A DNA stretch of 5,208 nt. Origin: CAYLNG01 sp964497855. Lineage in GTDB: Bacteria > Verrucomicrobiota > Kiritimatiellia > SS1-B-03-39 > UBA6053. The position numbers and the translations under genes were made by a program. The stretch lies in the NCBI GenBank assembly GCA_964497855.1, contig CAZCFM010000194.1, positions 1 through 5,208 of the forward strand, written 5' to 3'. Of this stretch, positions 1 through 5,208 are shown one piece after another; the first letter of the stretch is position 1, and each line of letters opens with the position of its first letter. The notes under the pieces were generated by a model. That model was not told the DNA's origin. It did no database searches and saw only the letters and a program-made list of their open reading frames with translations.

Positions 1-33
1 GTTTTTCCAAGGTCTAAGGGTGGGATTTGGCAT
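1..33 (-). CDS. 5' end of an unidentified gene, cut by the window edge
   Basis: On the minus strand an ATG at 33-31 opens a frame of 11 codons (MPNPTLRPWKN) with no stop before the window edge. A consensus AGGAG (complement of 42-46) lies 8 nt upstream of this ATG, which is the main reason to call a gene in so little sequence. It lies 64 nt after the stop of the LprI-like gene on the same strand, so it is probably the next member of the leftward operon. An in-frame ATG further upstream at 72-70 would add 13 residues but has no good ribosome binding site. Nothing can be said about function. Confidence 0.5.
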   Translation of the reverse strand, partial: MPNPTLRPWKN

Positions 34-97
34 CGTCGAGGCTCCTGTTGTTGGGTGGTTTATGGAAAACATGCGGCTGGGAAGCGTGTGAGGGTAA

Positions 98-568
98 TCA
101 GGGAGTGTTGCGGTCGAGATGCATCTCGCGGATTTCGTGAATGCGCCTTTGCATCCCCATCACTTTTTCGCGGCCAAAGCGGACCGACGCGAGAGAGCCG
201 CCGCGGTACGCGTCGGCAAGATAGGCGGCGCGGGAATCAGCGTAGTGACGCCAGGCTTCCTGATTTTGGAGCATGAGAGCGCGTTCTTGTTCGTCGGCTT
301 CGCGGAGGGCCCCTTCCAGGGCCTCCTCCATCCGTAACTCCAGAAGTTCGATCGCTTCACGAAGTTCGTCGTTCATCTCCAAGGTGTTTTCAGCCCACGT
401 AGCATTGTACAACAGGTCCCGGTCTTCGGGAGGGACGGACCGGCGCAGGGCAAAGGCCAAAAGCGCCAGCGCGGCAAGGAGCAGGAGGGAGATGGTGGCG
501 ACGAGGCGTTTTAACCGGTAGCGTGAGCTGCGGGGAAGGATGGGGCGAATCTCTTGAGGGAGGGACAT
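98..568 (-). CDS. Membrane-anchored LprI/DUF1311-like protein
   Basis: The product has 156 residues. A basic N-terminus (about residues 14-21) is followed by one hydrophobic segment at about 22-41, with arginines on both flanks. This predicts a single-pass protein or uncleaved signal anchor with the rest outside the inner membrane. Residues 57-150 follow the helical layout of the LprI N-terminal (DUF1311) family: a TLEMN segment near 62-66, a long amphipathic helix, then QEAW at 103-106, a Gly-Gly at 123-124 and a closing RRIHEI helix. LprI of Mycobacterium is a lysozyme-inhibiting lipoprotein, but most family members have no known role. Oddly, the exterior domain contains no cysteine, although family members usually have conserved ones, and there is no lipobox. 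The gene starts 33 nt after the ATPase stop and has no clear Shine-Dalgarno, so translation may depend on the upstream gene. The reading frame is secure; the family call rests on pattern recall. Confidence 0.7.
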   Translation of the reverse strand: MSLPQEIRPILPRSSRYRLKRLVATISLLLLAALALLAFALRRSVPPEDRDLLYNATWAENTLEMNDELREAIELLELRMEEALEGALREADEQERALMLQNQEAWRHYADSRAAYLADAYRGGSLASVRFGREKVMGMQRRIHEIREMHLDRNTP

Positions 569-601
569 CGTTACGGGTGGGATTGGGGGTTAATGGGGAA
601 T

Positions 602-2758
602 TCAGACCGTGGCGAAACCGATGGACATGCCTCCAGGAAGGCGTTTGTAGGAGGCCTCCTGAGCGAGTTCGCCGATGATGTCGGCAGGCGGCGGCGGGTT
701 TTCAAGGTACTGGTGTCGCTGCCAAACGGTCTTGAAGTCGCCGGGGGTCAGGTTGGGCACGCTGACCAGGGTTCTCTCGAGCACCGGGTCGAGCGTGGCG
801 CCGTCGAGGAAGTAGCGGCGGAACAGCAGCCTCTTCCCGTCGGTGGATAGTGGTAGAAACTTGACCTTCCAGGTGAAGCGCCGGAGGACCGCCTCGTCGA
901 GGTGTTCGATCAGGTTGGTGCAGCAGATGCAGATGCCGCTGAAGTTCTCCATTTGCGTGAGCACTTCGTTGGTTTGGGAGCTTTCCCAAGAGCGGACGGC
1001 AGTCTGGCGGTCGAGGATCAGAGAGTCGGCCTCGTCGAGAAAGAGGATGGCATTGCGGCCTGCGGCCTCCCGGAAAACCTCGGCGATGCGTTTTTCCGTC
1101 TGGCCGACGAACATGCCCTGGAGGTCGGACATGCGCTTGACGAGAAGGGGCTTGCCGAGGTGTTGGGCCAGATGTTTGGCGAACTCGGTTTTGCCGGTGC
1201 CACTCATGCCCCAGAACAGAAGATTGGCGGGCAGTTTGCCGGAGGCGGCCGCGCCGCGTTTTTCGCGGCAGGCGAGGGCGCGGAGGATGCCTTCGACCGG
1301 GATGTCGGTGTGCAGGGCCTCGGGCGTATAAGCGTGGCCGATGGCGTGGAGGCGGTCGCGGTTCCGGCCCTTGCCCGAGAGTTTCTCATGGTGGCGCAGC
1401 ATGCTGTCGAGCAGTTCGCGCACGGCGTCTTCCCCGGCGGGCGCGTCGTGGAGCAGGGTTTCGAGGGCCTTGAGGGAGGAGGCAATGCCACCGGCGTCGA
1501 CTTCGTAGGATCCGGCGAGGTGGCGCACAAGGTCGGGGCCAATCACGGAGGCGAGCGGGTGGCCGCGCAGGCGGTCTTCCCAGACGGAGCGGCGCTGCGG
1601 CTCGGTGAAGGCCTTGAACTCCACGCTGTAGGCGAAACGGCGCAGGACGGAGTCTTCCACCGCGTCGATGTGGTTGGCGATCCAGATGACCTTGTGGCGG
1701 CCTTCGTCGAGCATGTTGTTGATCCAGCCCTTGTCGACGGTGGGTTTCGCGATGGGAATGTCGGTGTTGAGGATGCCGTCGGCCTCGTCCACCATCAGGA
1801 GCGCGTCGGTGGAGGCGAGGCTGAAGGCACCGGTCAGGGCGGCGCGCCGGTCCATCGTTGTGCCATCGGCGCCGAAGCGCACCAGCAGGGACTGCCGGCC
1901 GCAGACGCGCCCGAGGGCCCGCGCCAGTTCGGTCTTGCCCGTGCCGGGCTGTCCATGGAGGAGAATGTTGCAGGGTCCGGGTTTCCGGATCAGATCGACG
2001 AGAATGCGGCGCTGCGTGCGATTCAGGGGAAAGCTCTCCAGGGGATGGGGAGATTCCGGCTGCGGGGAAAGGATCTCCTCGGAGACCAGCGTGTCGCAGA
2101 GCCCGCAGAGATAGTGGGAGGCCATTCGCACGACTTGCATTTCGCAGTTTTCGAAGCGCACCAAATCGCGTTGGAACATGCCTTTGGTGCCGGTCAGCCG
2201 CAAACGCACCGCCGCGTGGGGGTGGCCGATGGCGGCGGCAATGAGCACGGGCCAGTCGTAGTGGATGAAATCATCGCAGTAGGTTTCGAAGAGCAGGTCG
2301 CCCTTGTAGAGGCAGACGCACTCGAGGATGTCCAGCTCCTCCTCGTCGAGTCCCAGGGCTCGCCCCAGTTCCCCGCGGCGGCGAAGATAGGGTGCGGGCG
2401 GTTTGTGGGCGGCCAGGAGACGCCCCAGGTGGCGCTGGAGCGACTTGCGGAAGAGTTTCTCCCGGCGTTGGGCGGTCGCATGGGGCGTGCCGTTTTCGAG
2501 CGCGAAGGCCAACACCGCGTCCAGGTCGTAATCCTTGTCCGGGATTTCGTCGGCAACCCCCAGCTCGGTGGGCAAGCCTTCCAGCCAGGCGGGAGTGGCT
2601 CCTACGGCGGCCAACTCAAGGAAATTGGAGGTAAGCGGGGAGACAGAAGACAGGTTGTGGGCGTAGCGCAGACGAAGGGCGCTGACGGGAAGGGTTTCCG
2701 CATCGGGGCAGGGGAAACTTCGTTTGCCCATGATGTGTCGGGGGCGGCGGGGTGCCAT
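602..2758 (-). CDS. Tandem AAA+ ATPase (two AAA modules, 718 residues)
   Basis: The protein carries two ATPase modules behind a largely helical N-terminal region of about 240 residues that I do not recognise. Module 1 has Walker A GQPGTGKT (269-276, K275), Walker B LLMVDEAD (320-327, D324/E325), a sensor-1-like N362 and a paired arginine-finger motif VLRRF (371-375). Module 2 has Walker A GMSGTGKT (517-524, K523), Walker B ILFLDEAD (571-578, D575/E576), sensor-1 N615 and VLRRF (624-628). Module 2 also has an FVG pore-loop-like motif at 550-552 followed by QTEKRI, as in FtsH/katanin-type AAA proteins; module 1 lacks it. Both sites look able to bind and hydrolyse ATP, which suggests a hexameric remodelling or unfolding machine in the cytoplasm; the substrate is unknown. 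There is no protease, nuclease or membrane domain. AAGGAG (complement of 2767-2772) lies 8 nt before the ATG at 2758, which supports this start over the internal ATG at codon 10. The gene lies between the small repeat protein and the membrane protein on the same strand. Confidence 0.93.
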   Translation of the reverse strand: MAPRRPRHIMGKRSFPCPDAETLPVSALRLRYAHNLSSVSPLTSNFLELAAVGATPAWLEGLPTELGVADEIPDKDYDLDAVLAFALENGTPHATAQRREKLFRKSLQRHLGRLLAAHKPPAPYLRRRGELGRALGLDEEELDILECVCLYKGDLLFETYCDDFIHYDWPVLIAAAIGHPHAAVRLRLTGTKGMFQRDLVRFENCEMQVVRMASHYLCGLCDTLVSEEILSPQPESPHPLESFPLNRTQRRILVDLIRKPGPCNILLHGQPGTGKTELARALGRVCGRQSLLVRFGADGTTMDRRAALTGAFSLASTDALLMVDEADGILNTDIPIAKPTVDKGWINNMLDEGRHKVIWIANHIDAVEDSVLRRFAYSVEFKAFTEPQRRSVWEDRLRGHPLASVIGPDLVRHLAGSYEVDAGGIASSLKALETLLHDAPAGEDAVRELLDSMLRHHEKLSGKGRNRDRLHAIGHAYTPEALHTDIPVEGILRALACREKRGAAASGKLPANLLFWGMSGTGKTEFAKHLAQHLGKPLLVKRMSDLQGMFVGQTEKRIAEVFREAAGRNAILFLDEADSLILDRQTAVRSWESSQTNEVLTQMENFSGICICCTNLIEHLDEAVLRRFTWKVKFLPLSTDGKRLLFRRYFLDGATLDPVLERTLVSVPNLTPGDFKTVWQRHQYLENPPPPADIIGELAQEASYKRLPGGMSIGFATV

Positions 2759-2823
2759 AGGGGGGACTCCTTCGGGTGTGTTGGAAAAGACAAGCCGTTC
2801 GGAAGGGCGGGTTTCTTTCGGGG

Positions 2824-2858
2824 AAAAGCCCCTCCCCCACGGTGCCGGGGAGAGGGGC
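2824..2858 (-). terminator. Terminator-like hairpin between the small gene and the ATPase gene
   Basis: Read on the minus strand, GCCCCTCTCCCC (complement of 2847-2858) pairs with GGGGGAGGGGC (complement of 2828-2838) around an 8-nt loop, with one unpaired or mismatched base. Four U residues follow (complement of 2824-2827). The hairpin begins 11 nt after the stop codon of the 63-residue gene and ends 65 nt before the ATPase start. This is the form of an intrinsic terminator with a short U tract. It would probably be leaky, giving more small-protein message than ATPase message. An mRNA-stabilising hairpin is the alternative. Confidence 0.6.
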
Positions 2859-2869
2859 CGGGATCCGCG

Positions 2870-3061
2870 TCAGATGCTGCGGATGTAGGCACCGTTGGTG
2901 CCGTAGACCTTGACCTTGCCGTCGCGCACGGTGACGTGCACCTGGTCTCCGGCCACCACGCCGGACACCGCGTTGTCGCAGATCTGGAGGATGTACTGAC
3001 CCTGGGGGCCGTACAGCTTGGCTTTTCCGTTCTCGATTTTGAGGACGAGGGGACCGTTCAT
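2870..3061 (-). CDS. 63-residue protein made of two beta-type repeats
   Basis: The product is a small soluble protein with no signal peptide or membrane segment. It consists of two copies of a 23-residue unit, residues 5-27 and 41-63, offset by 36 residues. Nine positions are identical: G12/48, K13/49, K15/51, Y17/53, G18/54, G21/57, Y23/59, I24/60 and I27/63. Each unit alternates hydrophobic and polar residues around NGK/DGK and YGxxG turns, as expected for a beta meander or propeller-blade-like hairpin. The protein ends exactly at the end of repeat 2. The ATG at 3061 was chosen because AGGAG (complement of 3070-3074) lies 8 nt upstream; a GTG at 3130 in the same frame would give 86 residues, but its extra residues do not resemble the repeat and it has no comparable ribosome binding site. 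I do not recognise a named family. As first structural gene of the leftward operon it could be a partner, substrate or structural subunit linked to the ATPase; that is inference. Confidence 0.85.
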   Translation of the reverse strand: MNGPLVLKIENGKAKLYGPQGQYILQICDNAVSGVVAGDQVHVTVRDGKVKVYGTNGAYIRSI

Positions 3062-3087
3062 GGTTGTGACTCCTGTTTGTTTTGCAT
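3058..3087 (-). CDS. Possible 9-codon leader ORF, overlapping the next start by ATGA
   Basis: On the minus strand an ATG at 3087-3085 has AGGAG six nt upstream (complement of 3094-3098). It opens the reading MQNKQESQP followed by TGA at 3060-3058. That stop overlaps the ATG of the 63-residue gene as ATGA, the usual geometry of translational coupling. The leader also carries the downstream gene's AGGAG inside its own codons 5-6. It is far too short to judge by codon use and may be chance, but a good ribosome binding site, in-frame sense codons and an ATGA overlap together make it worth recording. No run of a single amino acid suggests a classical attenuation peptide. Confidence 0.4.
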   Translation of the reverse strand: MQNKQESQP

Positions 3088-3213
3088 GGTTTTCTCCTGA
3101 GGGAAGGGACTCCCCCGCAGCACCCGTCACGGCGACAGGTCACAGTTTGGGGAAGATTAAGTTTGTTTTACCACAAGAACCTGTGCAAAAAATAGTGCAC
3201 AGGAGTGGTACCC
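3088..3213. promoter_or_regulatory. Divergent control region between the two operons
   Basis: About 125 bases separate the leftward leader ORF from the rightward WYL start, so promoters for both directions should lie here. The part near 3150-3195 is visibly richer in A and T than the flanking genes. The best plus-strand sigma70-like pair I can find is TTTACC (3167-3172) with AATAGT (3191-3196), four of six matches each and an 18-nt spacer. It is weak and would start transcription almost at the ribosome binding site, so it is not called as a promoter. On the minus strand only poor matches are seen, such as TAAAAC (complement of 3165-3170) without a good -35 box. GTCAC occurs twice, at 3126-3130 and 3139-3143. 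Confidence 0.6.
3180..3203. promoter_or_regulatory. Perfect inverted repeat, candidate operator for the WYL regulator
   Basis: CCTGTGCA (3180-3187) and TGCACAGG (3196-3203) are exact reverse complements, separated by the 8-nt AT-rich spacer AAAAATAG. The repeat lies 10 nt before the preferred WYL start codon, and its last three bases are part of that gene's AGGAG site at 3201-3205. A dimeric HTH regulator bound here would block transcription of its own gene. In RNA the same bases could fold into a stem that hides part of the ribosome binding site. The symmetry is directly visible; the assignment to this regulator is inferred from position and from autorepression known for WYL proteins such as BrxR and CapW. 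Confidence 0.6.
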
Positions 3214-4368
3214 GTGACGAACGCTGAACAACGACAGTACAGGATTTTTCAACTGATCTGCGAAGGAGCACATACGTTTGAGTCCTTGCACAGAAGGATT
3301 GCGGAGGAATTCACCGCTGCATCGGGGACACGTTTAAGTGTACGGACCTTGCGCAACGACTTGAAGGCGGTGAGAGGACATCCATCTGTCGGGACGCCCT
3401 ATCAAACCCGGGGAAAACCGGCAGTTTACTGGTATGAAGAACCCATACCCCGATGGAAGCCTCAGGAGGCACAATTCGGCCCCGAGCAGGTTCGGGCTCT
3501 TGAAATTGCATGCATGGCGATGGAGTCGGTTCACAAAATTCCCGAAAGCGAGCCTCTCCGGGAAGCCTTGAGGACGGCAACCGGGCTCTTGCCAACCCAA
3601 CAGACACCCACAACCGCCTTGGACGTTTCAGAAGTGATATTTTTCGGGGAGAACCCAGTCAAAGCAATCAGTTCTGATGTGTGGAATCCGCTTCTGAAGG
3701 CGTGCAGAAACCGGTGTCAAATCCGCATGATCTACCACAAAGGGTGGTCGAAAGAGCCTGACGTTCCCGAACGCAAACGGTATAAAGTTTTCCCTTTGGC
3801 GCTGATCAGTCTGGAAAGCGAGTGGTATCTCCTCGCTTGTAAATGCCCAGAAGATCGCGAACGCCCGGGGGATGGAAGTCTGCACCCTCAGAAAGTACTT
3901 CCAGTGGTCAGCGGGGAATTCGTGCAATTCAACCTTTCCCGGATTGAAAAAGTGGTTGTGACTCAACGCCATTTTTCCCCTCCGCCGGATTTCCAACCTG
4001 GGGATATATTGAAACGCACCTTCAAAAAATTCATGGGAACGGAGAGGGATCCGACCGTGGAGGTCACTTTGTGGTTCGCAAAGGATGTATGGCCGTTAGT
4101 GGTCAATCACCGTTTCCATCCCCTGCAAACCCGCTATTGCCCTGACGAAGAGGAAAAGGGATGGACCGTAACCTTCCCGATCTCCACGTCCGCCGCGGCA
4201 AACAAGGACCGTGATTGGACCATGTACCACCTGCGCTCCTGGATTTTAAGCTGGGGCTGCGACTGCAAGGTGCTCTCCCCGCCGGAACTGGTGCATCTGG
4301 TGAAAGACGATATTGACAAAGTGCGAAAAATGTATTCATTTCAGCGTCATCCTAAATGCAACGACTGA
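3214..4368 (+). CDS. HTH-WYL transcriptional regulator (384 residues)
   Basis: The N-terminus (about residues 8-60) has a winged-HTH layout, with a likely recognition helix at LSVRTLRNDL (41-50) and a wing running to VYWYEE (71-76). A helical linker follows (about 88-130). The WYL domain spans about 168-250: an IRMIYH strand, the ERKRYKVFPLAL stretch (186-197) and the diagnostic W-Y-L at 204-206, ending in LSRIEKVVV. Residues 281-370 fit a WCX-type C-terminal extension. WYL domains are thought to sense nucleic-acid or nucleotide ligands, and such regulators often repress phage-defence loci. The start is set at GTG 3214 because AGGAG (3201-3205) is 8 nt upstream; the in-frame GTG at 3205 overlaps that site and is unlikely. 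A perfect inverted repeat sits directly upstream and the glycosylase-like gene begins 19 nt downstream, so this is probably an autoregulated first gene of an operon. The length exceeds the roughly 290 residues of BrxR/CapW. Base composition is lower in GC than the ATPase gene. Confidence 0.9.
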   Translation: MTNAEQRQYRIFQLICEGAHTFESLHRRIAEEFTAASGTRLSVRTLRNDLKAVRGHPSVGTPYQTRGKPAVYWYEEPIPRWKPQEAQFGPEQVRALEIACMAMESVHKIPESEPLREALRTATGLLPTQQTPTTALDVSEVIFFGENPVKAISSDVWNPLLKACRNRCQIRMIYHKGWSKEPDVPERKRYKVFPLALISLESEWYLLACKCPEDRERPGDGSLHPQKVLPVVSGEFVQFNLSRIEKVVVTQRHFSPPPDFQPGDILKRTFKKFMGTERDPTVEVTLWFAKDVWPLVVNHRFHPLQTRYCPDEEEKGWTVTFPISTSAAANKDRDWTMYHLRSWILSWGCDCKVLSPPELVHLVKDDIDKVRKMYSFQRHPKCND

Positions 4369-4387
4369 AGAAAACGAGGGATGTCTT

Positions 4388-5208
4388 ATGAGTGTTACAA
4401 CTTCCGCCAAGGGATTCACCATCAACGGGGTTTTCTCGATGGCATGGGAGGATTTTCCGGCTGCGTTGAGCGAGTTTTTGAGGCAAAATCCCGCTACGCT
4501 TCCGCTGGAGGCGCGTGGGGGTGCACGGCCAGTGCATGCACCCATGGCATTCGCCGAGGATGTCTGCCGCTGGGGAGGCAGGCGAGGTGCCCCGATTGCC
4601 GCCCGAATCCGGCGCAATCCCGCTTTGTTATCCAGGCAAATTGCATTGGCATGTGCTGCTGCAAGTCCAGCGGCTTCACTGAATGAAATACGCGCGATTC
4701 GGGGATTGGGGGTGTCTTTCGGCAGCAAACTTGTCCGTATGCTCCGGCCGAGGGACTGCTGCGTTTATGACCGTGTCCTTGAGGAGGCGTGCAGGTGGGC
4801 TGCTGGAAAACTTCCCAACCAACGCCGCTACGGGGATGTTTGCACTGATTTTTCGAAGTTGGCATCGATGGCTACGGGATTGCCCCTGACCAACCCCATC
4901 GACGCCATTCTCAGGGGAATGGGGAGGACCAATCCCCGTGGCACCGCGACAACATGGTGGCCCGCGGATGTCGAGGCTGCCGTCTTTTGCATGTGCAGGG
5001 GCTGGATGGGTCGGCATCCCCTTCACCCTAGTTCTGTAGCGAATACCTCAACGAAACCCGTCCAAACCAAAGGTGACATCATGCCTAGGCCAAATGAAAG
5101 AAGTGATCTCGTCGACGCGTTTATAAAATGGCTTAGAAGTAGGAACCCGACTGATGCCATCAGGGGATTTGGCCGTGGACGACCTTTTGGTGGAAATGCA
5201 GTTTTCCA
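4388..5208 (+). CDS. OGG-fold (8-oxoguanine glycosylase-like) HhH protein, 3' end beyond window
   Basis: An ATG at 4388 with GAGGG (4376-4380) 7 nt upstream opens a frame of 273 codons that reaches the right edge without a stop. Residues 59-64 (VCRWGG) followed by R66 and N77, the segment 103-119 built on GLGVSFGSK (106-114), and CVYDRVL (125-131) resemble prokaryotic OGG-fold proteins that carry a helix-hairpin-helix. K114 and D128 stand where the catalytic Lys and Asp of bifunctional OGG/AGOG glycosylases would be expected, but the spacing of 14 is shorter than in human OGG1 (K249/D268), so activity is not assured. A helical region continues to about 208. A polar linker (about 215-231) follows, then a second segment from residue 232 (MPRPNERSD) with different base composition. 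Eight cysteines lie in the first 203 residues, without an Fe-S spacing pattern I know. It is probably co-transcribed with the WYL regulator. The gene is secure; the family call is from pattern recall. Confidence 0.72.
   Translation, partial: MSVTTSAKGFTINGVFSMAWEDFPAALSEFLRQNPATLPLEARGGARPVHAPMAFAEDVCRWGGRRGAPIAARIRRNPALLSRQIALACAAASPAASLNEIRAIRGLGVSFGSKLVRMLRPRDCCVYDRVLEEACRWAAGKLPNQRRYGDVCTDFSKLASMATGLPLTNPIDAILRGMGRTNPRGTATTWWPADVEAAVFCMCRGWMGRHPLHPSSVANTSTKPVQTKGDIMPRPNERSDLVDAFIKWLRSRNPTDAIRGFGRGRPFGGNAVF
5071..5083 (+). promoter_or_regulatory. Possible internal translation start inside the glycosylase-like gene
   Basis: AGGTGA at 5071-5076 lies 4 nt before an in-frame ATG at 5081-5083, codon 232 of the open gene. 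The preceding codons encode a polar, Thr/Ser/Lys-rich linker, and the residues that follow (LVDAFIKWL and onward) look like a new helical N-terminus. Translation could start again here to give a separate C-terminal product, or this may simply be a linker between two domains of one protein. The downstream part is not in the window, so neither can be excluded. Confidence 0.3.

Noticed and set aside
902..3100. Plus-strand open frame of 732 codons antisense to the ATPase and small genes
   Set aside because: It lies over two genes with clear motifs and ribosome binding sites, reads as Gly/Val/Ala/Glu-rich sequence without domain motifs, and spans the non-coding gap between them. GC-rich codon use in the true genes explains its length.
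3062..3130. N-terminal extension of the small repeat protein from a GTG at 3130 (86 residues)
   Set aside because: No good ribosome binding site precedes the GTG, the added residues do not resemble the repeat, and the ATG at 3061 has AGGAG at 8 nt.
3126..3143. Two GTCAC direct repeats 13 nt apart in the control region
   Set aside because: Five-base repeats are expected by chance in this length; they are noted in the control-region entry but not claimed as a binding site.
3167..3196. TTTACC/AATAGT promoter for the WYL gene
   Set aside because: Only four of six matches in each box, and the implied transcription start would fall on the ribosome binding site.
3205..3213. WYL start at the GTG at 3205
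   Set aside because: This codon overlaps the AGGAG at 3201-3205 and so cannot be served by it; the GTG at 3214 has ideal spacing.
4381..4686. 101-codon plus-strand frame starting at the ATG at 4381
   Set aside because: It starts directly against the GAGGG site and ends within the longer frame from 4388, which has proper spacing, stays open to the edge and carries recognisable motifs.
4494..5026. Minus-strand frames opposite the glycosylase-like gene
   Set aside because: They overlap a motif-bearing gene over their full length and show no ribosome binding site or domain pattern of their own.

Overview
The window looks like a bacterial chromosome of moderate to high GC with strong Shine-Dalgarno sites. 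The lineage cannot be fixed from sequence alone, since no rRNA or marker gene is present. The large size of the antisense open frames over the ATPase gene is a by-product of GC-rich codon use. No RNA gene, CRISPR array, insertion sequence or tRNA is seen, and no gene-free stretch exceeds 300 bases.

The layout is two divergent transcription units separated by a short, comparatively AT-rich control region (about 3088-3213). Leftward (minus strand) the order is: a possible 9-codon leader ORF whose stop overlaps the next start (ATGA); a 63-residue protein built from two copies of a 23-residue beta-type repeat; a GC-rich terminator-like hairpin; a 718-residue protein with two complete AAA+ ATPase modules; a 156-residue membrane-anchored protein with an LprI/DUF1311-like exterior domain; and the first 11 codons of another gene that runs off the left edge behind a good ribosome binding site. 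Rightward (plus strand) the order is a 384-residue HTH-WYL-type transcriptional regulator and, 19 nt later, a gene that stays open to the right edge. That last gene encodes a protein resembling OGG-fold (8-oxoguanine DNA glycosylase-like) helix-hairpin-helix proteins.

A perfect 8-bp inverted repeat with an 8-nt spacer sits directly in front of the WYL gene and overlaps its ribosome binding site. It is the natural candidate for an autoregulatory operator. WYL proteins of the BrxR/CapW kind control phage-defence loci, so a WYL regulator co-transcribed with a DNA-glycosylase-like protein is a reasonable candidate for an inducible defence or DNA-repair module. The leftward set (small repeat protein, tandem AAA+ ATPase, envelope protein) is not a system I recognise. 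Whether the two halves are one system or two neighbours sharing a control region is not settled by the sequence.
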